From Chamaecyparis obtusa (Eukaryota > Streptophyta > Pinopsida > Cupressales > Cupressaceae), in assembly GCA_027943335.1 (NCBI GenBank), contig BSBK01006741.1, positions 310,001 through 374,000 of the forward strand: a stretch of DNA of 64,000 bases. The letters are read 5' to 3'. Positions within the stretch are counted from its first letter, which is position 1. The number at the start of each line of letters is the position of its first letter. Below, piece after piece: positions 36,361-48,460 of the stretch. The notes beneath the pieces are model-generated. The model was not told where the DNA came from. It saw nothing but the letters and a program-made list of their open reading frames with translations, and searched no databases. Made by a program: the position numbers and the translations under genes.

Positions 36361-38340
36361 TTCTTGTTCTTATGTTTTGATATACTTTGTTATTTCTTAT
36401 CACTGATATACTATTCTGACTTTGATAGCTCTCTGGAGCTCATTCTTTTGTACATTGTGCCGGTAGTGCACCCCTGACACATTTTGAGTTGATGATATAT
36501 ATGAGATCAATATTTTGGGTCGTGACTTCATTTGTACTTGTCATGTTTGGATTTATGATGATATCATGCTATGCTTATGCTATGATTAGTGTAGAATGTA
36601 TGTATGGATCAATGCAATGCAATGATTTCTTTTATATGTATGGATGTTATGCAAATGTAATTGATTATGAAAAGATGTATCTATGATTTATGCTTATGCA
36701 CTGGATGTAATGTAATGCAACAAATGGTAATGATATGAGATCGAAATGCAGTGATACACATGATATGTTTTTGCAGGTTGATGAAGACAAGTACTCAGTC
36801 TTATGTCAAAAGGATGTTTAACCCATGAGGGTTACTGCTTGCAATTTGATGAAGAGACCTTCGAGTGAGACTCAGCTCTTGTTAGATGTGAAGAATTGAT
36901 ATGAAGAATTTTTTAAGCTTTGAAGTGTTTCCAAACATTTGTGAGATCATGCAGACATGCAAAATGCAAAGAAACATGCAAAATGAAATGCAACCTAAGA
37001 CCTAAGACCTAGTCATTGATCATATGTCGATTTGTTATCATCATTGAACTTTTAGGTAACCAGATAAATCAATACAATGCCCACTAGCAATGAAATCATA
37101 GACATATGAATATTGATTTGTATGCGCAAGAATCAATACAACACCCACTGGTCAACAACCATGGATATATGAATATTGATTTTATTTTTGGAATGTCAGA
37201 TTAGATATAAGCACCAAGGCACAAGCGCCAGGATGACCTGAATATCATGTCCATTTTGATATAGCAATTTGTATAAGCATCAAAACATAAATGTCGTGAT
37301 GACCTGAATACGCCTTACATGCAAACACATCAAAAAGTGAAGAGACCATTCTCAAACCAATGTGAATTACCCGTAGTGACCCTTTATCATTCACATCCTT
37401 AGGTAAGATCGTGTTTCACAGTAGGAGAAAGAACTCACTCAAAAAGACAATAGTTAGATCAAACTTCCTTGAATTTTCTAGGTATCAATGGTCGAGGTAC
37501 GCATGGCCATCCAATTCGAGATAGAGGCTCTTACAGTCGGACACCATTTCAATCCAAAATTTCCAAAGTTGTTAGATTTTTACATACAAGCAGAAGATAA
37601 AGAAAAGATTATGCCCCTAGTCATCACTCTCTAAATTCTATAAAAGGACATCATCAAAGAGCTCAAAAGGACATAATATGCAAAAATCTCAATGCGAATC
37701 AGTAAGCATACAAGGAGATAAAAGCATGCAAAAGCATAGATTGTTTTTAGTTTGCGTTTGATGTTTGATGTTGATGCAAAATCCTTTCTAGAGACAAGAC
37801 TAACTGAGTGACTCAAATGAAGCTTCAAAGGACTCTGACTGGATATGATACATCTAAAGTATACTAGAGACCATAGGATATGACATTGATTGCCCCCAAG
37901 TCTTAACATGGATAGGATACCAATGCTTAAGCTGATTAGTGTACAAACTGACTTATTGAAAATAGGAATGCAAAAACGAACCAGGAGATATGTACAAACT
38001 AAAGCAAGACTAAAAGCTAGGAAAGACAAAGATTGCGCTGATAGATGGATTGTTTTGAAACAAGTGGTACCCATTTTCTGGGTTTTCACCATCTTGGCAG
38101 AGATTCTATTTTTGCTACCAAGGCGCCTATTTCCAGGTTTTCACCAAGGAACATTTTTTTCTTTCCTCATTTTTTTGAGTTTTTCATTTTTTCAATTTTT
38201 TGTACTTTTGATATTTTTTACTTTGTTTTGTGAATCATCAAGGTGCCTATTGCTAGGTTTTCACCAAGATGATCATTTTTTCAGGACTTTTTCCAATTTT
38301 TAAGATTTTTTCAGGACATTTTACCATAGACTAAATGCTT
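36361..38340. other. Tat-1 3' region between antisense ORF and pol
   Basis: No coding relic in either direction. It contains low-complexity ATG/ATGCAA-rich stretches (about 36490-36780) and a T-rich block near 38150-38230. Three related words built on AGGTTTTCACCAAG lie at about 38078, 38133 and 38254, just past the pol end. Confidence 0.5.
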
Positions 38341-38443
38341 TAGGTGTAGAATTTCTTCAGATGGAGAACATTGATTGGTTCTCGGAGTTGTTCTCATTTA
38401 GTCATTAAGAGTTGATAGGCACCAGAGCCAAAAGTAGCAATTA

Positions 38444-39413
38444 TTACAAAGGGACCCAGCCAGTTGGGTTCAAACTTCCCCTTGCATTCTTGATGTGATT
38501 ATTTTTAGGATTTTCTCTCAAGACTAGATCACCAACCTGAAATTCTCTATCTGACTTTCTTGTTGTAGCCTCTAGACATTCTCTTTTGATATACTCTGAG
38601 ATGATCATATGTTGCTTGTCTGCACTCATCTAGTAGTTCAAGTTCTTGCAACCTAGACACTCTTTAGTCATCATCAGTCACTAGACCATGCATTCTGATT
38701 CTTAGTGATGGGATTTCAACCTCAATAGGTAGTACCGCTTCAGACCCATAAACTAAAGTGAAAGGTGTAGCCCCAGTAGGTGTTCTGATACTTGTTCTGT
38801 AGGCCCAGAGAGATGGATTGATCATGAGATGCCAATCTCTTCCTATTTTATTGACTGTTTGATGTAAGATTTTCAATAAATTCTTATTAGAAGCCTCTGC
38901 TTGTCCATTCCCTTGAGGATAGTAGATAGAAGACCAATGTTGTGTGATTTTGAATTTGGCACATAGATCATTGAGGTCTTTGTTCTTGAATTGTCCATTG
39001 TTATCTATGATTATGGAATGAGGTATCCCATATCTACATATGATATAGTTCAATATGAACATCGATATTTTCTTTCCAGTTGCCTGTGTCAAAGGGATTG
39101 CTTCTACCCATTTTGTAATATAATCTGTAGCTGTGATTATATGGGTATGTCCATTAGAAGAATGAGGATGAATCATCCTGATAAGATCAAATGCTCATTG
39201 ATAGAAAGGCCATTGTGTTGTAAAGGGAATTAGATCTCTCCCTGGAGCATGAATTAGGTTGCCATGTACTTGACACTTTTGACAATTCTTAGCAAATTTG
39301 ATAGCCTCTTTCTCCATCTCAGGCCAATAGTACCTAGCCCTAATAAGTTTTTGAGCTAGTGTTAAACCGTTTGAGTGTGACCCACAAATACCATCATGGA
39401 CTTCCTCTAACAC
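38444..39413 (-). pseudogene. Tat-1 integrase
   Basis: It inserts element cDNA into the genome. The HHCC zinc-binding region lies at 39195-39413: EVHDGICGSH, then NCQKCQVHGN. The catalytic core is at 38664-39176, with the Asp in ATDYITKWVEA, the Asp in IIIDNNGQF and the Glu in QGNGQAEASN. The C-terminal fold with VGDLVLRENP is at 38444-38629, in a different frame after a frameshift near 38650. No chromodomain is seen, as expected for Tat. A TAG separates the zinc region from the core. It continues the same frame as RT and RNase H upstream. Confidence 0.9.
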
Positions 39414-39464
39414 ATGTTGAGACTCTTCCCATTCTAAACATCTAAGTAGCGTACCATCTAGACC

Positions 39465-40130
39465 TCATTTGTATAGATCGTGACCAATGATGACATATCG
39501 GGAGGCATTTTGGATAAGGTATCTCTTTTCATAGTAGTTGAAGGTATTGGGAATGATTTGGTCTTGGAGATAGGAAAAGAGGTTTTTGTATCTGTATGAA
39601 TCATGACCAACAATCATGCGGGTTTTAGGGGAGTCATATGCAGGATAAGATAGTGCTTCCACTAGGAACTTGTAGCGTAGCTTATCTTCAGGTTGCTGTA
39701 ATAAAGCAGAGAGTGTAGCCATTGCATCGGCAGCCTTATTCTCCATTCTAGGAATTTTCTCAAATGTGAGAGATATGAAATACTTCTTTAAATCATCTAC
39801 CATTCTCTTGTAAGGAATGAGCTTTTCATCTTTAGTTTGGTACACATCATTGACTTGATGGATAACAAATTATGAGTCTCCATGAATGTGTAGCTCTGTT
39901 ACTCTCCATTCAATTGTTATTTTCATACCATTCAAGAGGGCTTCATATTCTGCAATATTGTTTGTGCAAGGAAACTTTAACCTAAATGCTTTTGGAATTG
40001 AGTATCCTTGAGGAGTTATGAATAATATGCTTGCTCTAGATCCATTCTATGTATAGGAGCCATCAAAGAATAACTGCCATTCTCTAGAAGAAAGAGTCAT
40101 GATAGAGGAATTTGGAAATTCCATTTGCAT
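39465..40130 (-). pseudogene. Tat-1 second (archaeal-type) RNase H
   Basis: A second RNase H follows the normal Ty3-type one. Its carboxylates are visible in order: Asp in QLFFDGSYT (near 40065), Glu in NNIAEYEALL (near 39940), Asp in HIHGDS (near 39885) and Asp in ENKAADAMATL (near 39735). The pattern TNN-AEYEAL is that of the bacterial/archaeal-like RNase HI acquired by Tat elements. It degrades RNA in RNA:DNA hybrids. It is followed by a linker to the integrase. In-frame TAG stops occur after DGSYT and HGDS. Confidence 0.85.
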
Positions 40131-40470
40131 TGGTGTTTTATCAATCATAGGTGCATCTGCTAATTGATCAGCAATAACCTTCCCTTTGATAGCTTTTCGT
40201 TCCACATATTCAATGTCAAATTCACTTAAGAGCATAACTCATTTAGCTAATCTACCTGTGAGGGCAGCTTTTCTTAGGAGGTACTTGAGCGGATCAATTT
40301 TAGCTACCAATTGTGTGGTATGAGCTAACATGTAGTGTCTCAAATTCTATGATGCAAAGATCATAGCTATACAACCTTTCTCAATCATTGAATAGTTCTT
40401 TTCATATGCAACTAATGTTCTACTGATATAGTATATAGCTCTTTCCTTTTTGTTCTTATTGTGCTATGCT
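40131..40470 (-). pseudogene. Tat-1 Ty3-type RNase H
   Basis: This region follows RT in the same frame: YVSTIDTSLGALLA at the RT end, then AIYYISRTLVAYEKNYS and KYLLRKAALTGRLAK. It finishes with FDIEYVERKAIKGKVIADQL, which is typical of Ty3/gypsy RNase H and its connection domain. Several in-frame stops are present. With the archaeal-type domain downstream, the element has two RNase H modules. Confidence 0.8.
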
Positions 40471-41591
40471 AGCAATGCCCCCAGTGATGTATCTATTGTG
40501 GAGACATATAAGATAAATGGCTTCCCATGAATAGGAGGCATCAAGATAGGAGGACTTGATAGATACTTCTTGATATGGTTAAATTTGTTCTCACATTCTT
40601 CATTCCATGCAAAGGTCACACCTTTATGTAATGTTTTTGTAAAAGGTTGTGATATATCAGCAAGTTGTGATATGAATCTTCTGATACATTGAACTCTTCC
40701 TTGCAATGTCCTCATCTGACTGATATTCTTGGGAGGTTGCATCTCTATTATAGCCTTGACTTTAGCTGGATCAACTTCAATGCCCTTCTTTGAAACTATG
40801 TATCCTAAGAGCTTTCCAGAAGTGACACCAAAAGCACACTTCTTAGGATTTAGTCGGAGACTAAACTTTTCCATTCTATCTAGGATCATGCTCAAGTCCT
40901 TTAGATGTTCAGTTCTAATCATAGATTTTGCTAAAGTATCATCAACATAATATTCAATAGTTTGATGCATCATGTCATGGAAAATAGATGTCATTGCTCT
41001 TTGGTATGTAGCACCAACATTTTTAAGCCCAAATGGCATGACATTCCAATAGAAGATACCCCATGCACATGTAAAAGCAATTTTCTCTTGATCCTCTCGA
41101 GCAATTTCTATTTGGTTATGTCTAGAGAAACCATCCATTAAGGAATACATCTTGAAACCCATAGTCATGTCCACTATCATATTAATGTTAGGTAGTGGAA
41201 AATCATCCTTAGGGCACGCTCTATTCACATCTCTAAAGTCTATGCACACTCTGATTGAACCATCTAGTTTAGAAATAGGTACAATATTAGAGATCCACTC
41301 TGCATAGTCAATAACTTGGATGAATCTAGCTTTCAGGAGCTTCTCTAATTCAGCTTTTACCAAGAGTGCAACGTAAGGATGCATCTTTCTCAACTTTTTC
41401 TTAACAGGTTTGACATTTGGAGCTATGGATAAATGATGCATTATAAGATTAGGATCCAATCCTGGCATATTTGAATATTTCCATGCAAATTTGATCTTCT
41501 TCTTTGTTAGGAATGTTATAAATTTTTGCTTTTCTTCTTCTGATAAAGATTGTACTACATGTACCAATTGTGGTTCCTCTGTTGTACCCAA
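40464..41591 (-). pseudogene. Tat-1 reverse transcriptase
   Basis: An uninterrupted 375-codon stretch covers the RT fingers, palm and thumb. Visible motifs are LLKARFIQ, WISNIVPISKLDGSIRVCID, FRDVNRACPKDDFPLPNI, MDGFSRHNQI, WNVMPFGLKNVGATYQRAM and the catalytic YVDD (residues 215-218, bases 40938-40949). The thumb has FGVTSGKLLGYIVSKKGIEVD and the downstream W-EECENKF. This is the best-preserved domain of the element and the clearest evidence for Ty3/gypsy. DGFS replaces the more usual DG(Y/F)SGYNQI in part. Confidence 0.95.
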
Positions 41592-42356
41592 ATTGATAGA
41601 TTGAGTGGGCTCAATTAGAACTGGAGATCTATCCTATAAATGACTCGGAAGGACATCAAATATCTCATCCTTAGGTGCCTCAAAGTGGTTTTCACCTTTG
41701 GATACATCTTTTATTTTTACTTTTGTAGGTTCTGAGACTGCCACAAAGTGGTTTTCAGCCTCAAAACTCTTTTTCTTTTTATTCTTATTCTTATTTTTCT
41801 AACTAAGATATTTGATGTCCGACTCAGTCATGCTAATGCTCGATTCACTGATGGAAGTCCTCATAGGCTCAACTGCATTTAGGCAGTAAGCAAGGGCATA
41901 GTCATTCGGGAAGGTATAAATACCATGGCTCAGATTTTTGGAGGTTTGATCAATAAGTTCTAGATATTGGATAGTCAAAGTGGAGAAAGATTGGGAGATA
42001 GTGTTTACAGATATGGATATGTCATCATTGGTCCTAACCTGACACTCGAGTTCAAAGGTGATATTACAACTTAAGACATTCAATTTGTGAATAGGCTCAA
42101 TGTCATCATGGGAGTCCAATTCAACCATAGGTGGATCAGACTCGATAGGTTCATCATTTCGCTCTAGACTTACATTGGGTTCAGGTGCATATTAGTGCAT
42201 AACATCAACATGTTTCTCTGTAAAAAGCTCATCTGGTTCTGGAATGGCTCCCCATTCATATTCATTTGATTCAGCTTCTAATTTAGGATCTCTAGGAAAT
42301 CTTAGAACATGAGTAAAGTCAAGGTGAATACCCCAAGAAGGGTTACCCTCATTTTT

Positions 42357-43628
42357 TTATTTGAATTCATACTCATGAGAATTTGTCTCAGAATGACTAC
42401 CACCTTCTTCCTCTTGATTGTTTTTGAGATTAGCTGGTTCTTGTGTTGCAACTATCTCTTGATTGATAGTAGGTTCTTGTGTTTCTACTACATTAATTCT
42501 TTTGATTGGATCATCTTTATCGTCAAGAAGGTCTTTGATCTCCTTAGGCAATTTTTCATAGGGGATGAGTTTTTTGCTATCTGAATCACTATCTGATGGT
42601 TCTGTTTCTTCTTTCTTAAGAAGAGGTTCTCCTAGTGTGATCTGCTCTATGACATGGGAACAATTACCTTTGAGGTGATAGGGTTTCTTCTTAAAGCCTA
42701 AGCCAACATCATCTTTATTTTCTCTACTAGTATGTGGGAGAGGTGCCACAAGACCTTTTCCTCTGACCCCTAGAGGTCCTTGACCTGGATATCCCATCTT
42801 AGCTATCAATTTATCTCCTAGACCATATGACTTAGAAGGGATTTTGGATACTATAGAGTCACTAGTTTGAACAACTTGAGATTCAGGTTCGTCTTTGTAT
42901 AGCCATCATAGCACAGCTTCATCCTCTTCAAACTCTTGCTTGGATACTTTTTCTGCTACAAAATTCTTTTTATATGCTTCAAGAGGTTCTTTAGAGTCTA
43001 GTTTGGATTGTTTCAAAGATTGCCCATAAGACTTAGGTGAGATAGGGAGAGATGTCAAAGATAAGACTGGCTCGATAGTATATTCTCCCATACTATTTTC
43101 TTTGATATTGACCTCTTTTGCAAGATCTTCCATTTTAGATGTGGATGCTTCTTTAGTTGGTTCAATGGAAGATTCTCTGTTATTAGGTACAAGCTTATCT
43201 ACACTTTCCTTCAAGGTGTTGCAAGTTGTATTTAGATCTACGGGGATAGTAACCTCTACTCCATAAGGAAACTTCAAAAATTGATGGTATGTAGAAGGAA
43301 TAGCTTGCATTTCATGTATCCATGGTCTCCCTAGAAGAATGTTGTAGGCCAAAGGTAGATCAAGCACTTGACAAATGGTCTCATTGATAACTGGACCTGC
43401 TCTGATAGGTAAGACAATGGTGCCTTTAGAAGATCTTTCTTTTTCATCATAGGCTTTTATGGTGATCTTCTTTCGAGGATCAATAGCCAATTCTGAAAAT
43501 CCCAATTGTGTGATCAAGCTGTAAGAAAAAATGTTTAGGCCAGCGCCCCCATCTATCAACACACATTTGACTCTATAGTTCTGGATCAAGACTTTTGTAT
43601 GCAAAGGCTGATTATGTGGGTGACTCAA
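42357..43628 (-). pseudogene. Tat-1 protease and G-patch-like segment
   Basis: The retropepsin region at 42906-43628 has the active-site strand VLIDGGAGLNIF, where DGG stands in place of DSG/DTG. It also has ITIKAYDEKERSSKG and LAYNILLGRPWIHEM, all typical of Tat proteases. Downstream in the same frame, at about 42700-42809, MIAKMGYPGQGPLGVRGKGL and GLGFKKK resemble a G-patch (a glycine-rich nucleic-acid or helicase-binding motif). An acidic, low-complexity linker leads on toward RT. The same protease motifs recur in Tat-2 at 60120-60400. Confidence 0.8.
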
Positions 43629-44015
43629 GGAGTTTTCATCTTCCTCTAAAAAGGAGATATATTATGGAGATGTAAGATGTCCAACCATAGTCTGGAACCT
43701 GTCTAAATCAAGGTCATCAGGAACATTGGAACCGAGCAAAGCTTTGTCTAGGATAGCTCTATGATCTAGAGATATTTGAAGCAACTCAAACATGGAGATT
43801 TTTGCATTAGTGTGTTGGAGTTGTTGAACAATGCTATAATATGTAGGCCTTGTATCCTTTGGATTGGAAGATTTGGAAGCAGCCTTCTATTTAGAAGCAG
43901 ATGAAAGATTGAAGGGCACCTTAGGGACATTTGATGAATCTGGGAGTTATCCTTTCAGATGTGCCTAAGCTTGTGATCAAGTAACTAAATTATTTGAGGA
44001 ATGATCTCTTTCTCT

Positions 44016-45775
44016 TCATACAATTTTGATGACATTGCAACTTTCAGAGAGACATGGTTCAACCATATTGATGACAGCATTATTTCCAGGGTATGCATAG
44101 TTGACTTTTGCCCCCATATTAGGCTGAGAAGTTGAAACTTCTTGACCATGTTTGAAAAATGGTTCTATGAATGCTATATGATCATTATTGCTCTTAGGAT
44201 TGTCAACTGTGATGTCTCCACTATCAATCAGATCTTGAATGGTGTGTTTCAACCGTAAGCAGTTATTAGTTTTGTGACCTTTACCTCGATGGAAATTACA
44301 GAATTTGTTCTCTCTCCACCATTTTGGCTTAGGCTCAGAATCAGGTGATCGGATCGCTGGTAAAGAGATGATGTTATCAGCCAATAGATTTCTCATAGAG
44401 GATTCCAAAGATTCTCCAAGAGGAGTGAACTTTCATTTATTATCCCATCTTTTGTATTTTGGCTTCTTTTGAGATGGTTCAAAAGACTTTTGTTCTGAAG
44501 CTTTAATGGCTTGGGTGCCAAGTGAGATTGTAGGCCGGTGCCTTTGATGGGGCATCAATAGTGTCAACAATGTCATCTATGACAATGCCTTTGTTCTCAT
44601 TCCAATTTTTGTTCTTATCTTTGGAACTAGATCCTGATTCGTACTTGTCTTTTTGAAGTGTGATTTCTCCTTTTTTCACAAGCACTTTTTCAATTTTGAT
44701 AGCATTATCCACCATCTTATCATAAGATGTATGATCTTGCATTTGTAGAGGATAATTGATTTTTGGAACAAGGTTATTGATGAAGATTTCCAATTTTTCT
44801 ATTTCTGGAATAGGTCTGGCATATAGAGAGAACTTCTTCCTCCATCTCTTGAGAAATGTTAGGAATGGTTCCCCTAGATATTGCTTGAGATTACAGATAT
44901 CAATCATGGTGACTGGATGTTGAATATTGCAGGAGTATTGTTGATAAAAAAAATTTGATCAACTCCTCAAAATTTTTGATAGTAGAAGGCAGTCTAGAGA
45001 ACCAATGGATGGCTGCTCCCCCTAGAGATCGAGGGAAGAGATGCATCAGATAGGTAGGTTCATGCATGAACTCCATTGATTGTGTACAGAATTCTTTGAC
45101 ATGATCTTGAGGATTTGAGTGTCCATCATACTTATCATACTTTGGCATCTCCACTCTTTTTGGAAATGGTAGCATATACAAGTCTTTGTCAAAAGGAAAA
45201 GGGCATAGAGCTTCCATGGAGAACTCTTTGGGTTCCTTTTCTTTCTTAAGATTGTTAAGTTCAACTTGTATAACATGCATATGTTTCATCATAGCTATGA
45301 GTGGAGTTTCTTCCTCATGCATAATGATATCTTCAACATTAAATTTGGGAGGAAGTTTAGCTCCTTGATGAGCTAATTGTGAGAAGTATGCCTCTCTATC
45401 TTCTTTCAAGAAATGCTTCATCATTCATTTGAAGTTATCATCATTTTGATATTAAGCAATTTATTCAAGTGTGGGTTCTTGATTTGCACCATGTTGAGAT
45501 TGAGCTCTTTGAGAGCCAAAGTTTGTCCCTGCTTGAGACATGGTAGGCATTTGTGGACTCCCTAGAATAGATTGATGTGGGGTTTGTTGGGTACCTCTGT
45601 GAGTTGATGGAGGAGGAATGTAACCAGTTTTTAATCAAAAGTTGCCAAGACTGTCTTCTTCGTAAAGACCAGAATTGTAGAGTTTCTCAAGAGTTGGACC
45701 CCTAGTAGCAATTATAGGTAAGGTCTGGGATGCTTCTCTAGATTTCTTGTGTGAGGAAGCTCTAGTTTCCACCAT
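44016..45775 (-). pseudogene. Tat-1 gag
   Basis: Start at the ATG at 45775 (MVETRASSHKKSREA). The retrotransposon gag core is at 44900-45424, with PKYDKYDGHSNPQDHV, YLMHLFPRSL and AIHWFSRLPS, followed after a frameshift by ICNLKQYLGEPFLTFLKRWR (44503-44907). A modified zinc knuckle FCNFHRGKGHKTNNCLRLKH, with WWRENKFC before it, is at about 44270-44310. At least two frameshifts (near 44900 and 44450) and several stops break it. From 44408 onward the frame is the one used by protease and pol, so gag-pro-pol was probably one ORF. Gag forms the particle that packages element RNA. Confidence 0.9.
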
Positions 45776-46213
45776 CAACTTTGAGTGAAACAAAGAATAA
45801 GATCCAGATAACTGAAGAATGAATTGAATCAAGATGATCAGATGATGCAACCTTGTCAAGGTTTGATTGATTTGAAGATTCGATTAGACATGGGTGAAGG
45901 ATACTATGCCCTAGATGTATGGGTAGATTTCCCAAAAGATAGCGAACAAGGTATCACAACACTTAGTCATTTTGATGATTGATTGAAGATTGATAGTTAT
46001 GACAAGATTTTGACACAAGACAAAAAGGACTCAAATCGATTAAACAGAAGGCTGAATCAGATTCAAAAGGCCACTTTAGGAAAATGATTGGATTCTCAAT
46101 AGTTACTGCTCTATTCCTGACACAGTGATTTGTTCGACAAATTCAATAAATAGGTTGAAAAAGCTAAATATCTGGCAATTCTAACAATTTTCTAACAACT
46201 TTCAAAAATTTCC

Positions 46214-46486
46214 CAAACGACACTCTACAGACTCATACAGCAGTGGGTATGCTATGAAACAATAGTTTCAAAACTCCTATGATAGTTGCAAAACTTGTAC
46301 GACAGTTGCAAAACTCGTACAATAGTGGGTATGCTATGAAACAATAGTTGAAAAGTTCACATGACAGTTGCTAGCAAGATTTGACTTTTAGAATTTGACT
46401 GGCAGAAAGACTCGTACGACACTGGGTTCTCTATCATATGATAGATGGGTAGTAATGAAATGACACTTGATGGAAACTCGTATGAC
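46214..46486 (-). promoter_or_regulatory. TCGTACGA-type motif array, gag-proximal
   Basis: Repeated units of the form AACTCGTACGACAGTGGGTA followed by ATGCTATGAAACAATAG, with period about 40 bp and several degenerate copies. They are in the same orientation as the PBS-proximal array. Confidence 0.75.
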
Positions 46487-46939
46487 TTTCTGACCTCCTG
46501 AGATGACTTTTGACTCTAGAAAAGAATTTTACTTCAGATTTTGCAAATTTTGAGTTTTCAATTTTAGATTGTTTGCAAATTTCAATGACCAAATTTGAGA
46601 ATTGTAACAGATTTGTCTATTTTCAATAACCAGATAGATAAAAAAGCATGCAAAATAGCAAGCAAGTGATTCCAAGCATGTCTGAAAATAATGAATAAGG
46701 GCAAAAGCAACCTTGCGCATGAGCAATCAAGTGACTTATTCGTTCTAATCCTCAGAAGTGCTAATTGTGTATGTTCCAAAAATGTTTCACAATAATGTAC
46801 ATATACCCTAGAAAATGAAAATTTGGCCTCGCTAGGGTTTTTAGTAATGGTTTGACTCTACAACTTTTATGATCCAAAGGGGTGAACTCCAATCCCGACG
46901 CACCAGGGTTTTGACACAGTCCGAGAATTTAATCAATCA

Positions 46940-47170
46940 AGAGCTGCTAGAGAGATCTGACAACCCAACAATGAACCACACCCATGAAGATTTCTTCCAC
47001 AAGGACATTTATATAGCGGCTGTCACTACCATGGTGAAAATGGTTATTACCGCTTGAGGTTCTGTCAATGTAGTTTTCCCTGTGAAGGGCGTGTCTGCTA
47101 CGATTAACCCTCTCTAAAGGTGACTCACAATAGTATACCACAAGGGGACTTGGCTCCAGATCCAAGGGTT
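46940..47170 (-). other. Conserved Tat leader block
   Basis: About 190 bp align with 56080-56280 of Tat-2 with few indels (shared words include AAATGTCCTTGTGGAAGAAA type sequence and GTGAGTCACCTTTAGAGAGG). Most differences are transitions. It may be a packaging, dimerisation or ribosome-shunt structure. Confidence 0.6.
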
Positions 47171-48080
47171 TGATGCCTTTTCACTTTTAACCTAGACAAA
47201 GCAGGCAGATAAATTTGACACGCTAAGATGAAGATTATCTCACCAAGGTCTATGATATCAACCCCACATGATCTATCAACCCCTCCGGAGAGAGAATGTA
47301 TCAATCAATAAGGGAAGATGCATGGACCAAGTAGAATGTGAGATGCACTAAGTATCCTCCCTAACTACAAGGATTCCATCATCAAGAAGGATTTCATTGA
47401 GAATCCAATCTCTCAAGAACCACAAATAGTGTTCATAGGGCTTAATCACAGATATATTTCTAAAAGTAAATCTACCAAAAGTACCCAAAAGCAGAAAGAG
47501 GAACACTTAACACTTAAAGAGAATATGGGGTGAGTCCACATGGTGGAAAAATTAACCCCTCACACAAGCTAAAAATGAGTCCACAACTTAGAAAACAAGT
47601 GAGTTCTAAAAAGCACAAAAAGGTTGCCTGGTGGAATAATTAACGCTTCTCTCCTCTAGACCCCTCCCCTTTATGGTGTTGAGATTGCAACCATGGGGTG
47701 GAACAAGGGGCCAGTGGATTAGCAAGTCCAATAACCCAAGATAGCAATCTAGATCAATCACAAGTATCTAAGACTGCTTATCAATACTTAAGGTGTTACA
47801 ACCTAGTATTCGATTATGCAAATTTGAAGAAAAGCATGCAAAGAAAACACTCAAGCCAAACACATGAGAGATTCATTTTAGGATCCAAATTGAAATGTTA
47901 TTAGATTAAGGAAAATACCTAGAATCCTCGCAACACACTTAGTAGATGTTTACCTATTTTTAGCAATTCTTGCACTTTTTCCAATCAAAACCAGCAGGAG
48001 TCAATCAAAAATAGAGAATTTCAATTGTTAAGATTAGCCGTTAGTCAAAATCTGAAAACCAAATATGACAAACTACCCTG

Positions 48081-48350
48081 AAAAATGAAATGACAGTTGA
48101 AACCTGATGCTGAAACTTGTACGACAGTGGGTCTGTTACCATACAATAGTCTGAAACTTGTACAACAGTGGGTATGCTCCCAAACGACAGTCCAAAAACT
48201 CGTACGACACTGGGTGTATGATGAAACGATAGTTGAACTTCTAGACAATAGTATGTACAGCTTGGCATGATTCTTGATCCAATAGACTATCATACGACAG
48301 TGGGTATAGTGTGAAATGAATTTTGTCAGAAACTCGTACGAAGATTGTAC
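48081..48350 (-). promoter_or_regulatory. TCGTACGA-type motif array, PBS-proximal
   Basis: At least five units with ACTTGTACGACAGTGGGT or variants at about 40-bp spacing, starting some 90 bp downstream of the PBS. The perfect octamer palindrome TCGTACGA is at about 48200. Confidence 0.75.
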
Positions 48351-48437
48351 AGACAAAAATTAAAAATCATAGTTTTGCATAGAAACTGAGGAGAAAAAGA
48401 TAGAAATTGATAGAATTGAATTGGAAATTCATTTCAA

Positions 48438-48456
48438 GGCCCCACGGTGGGTGCTA
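48438..48456 (-). other. Tat-1 primer binding site
   Basis: On the minus strand TAGCACCCACCGTGGGGCC, four bases from the LTR end. It is a decayed version of the TGGCGCCCACTATGGGGCC seen in Tat-2. Confidence 0.85.
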
Positions 48457-48460
48457 GAAA

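Larger units (their letters stand above)
45776..48437 (-). other. Tat-1 leader (untranslated region)
   Basis: About 2.66 kb between PBS and gag. It contains two motif arrays (48081-48350 and 46214-46486). Between them is a block at about 46940-47170 that is strongly conserved in the Tat-2 leader. No ORF in it is convincing. Confidence 0.7.

Noticed and set aside
37631..38303. Overlapping ORFs of 137 and 153 codons in the Tat-1 3' region
   Set aside because: No motif in either, both cross a T-rich low-complexity block, and they lie in untranslated element sequence.
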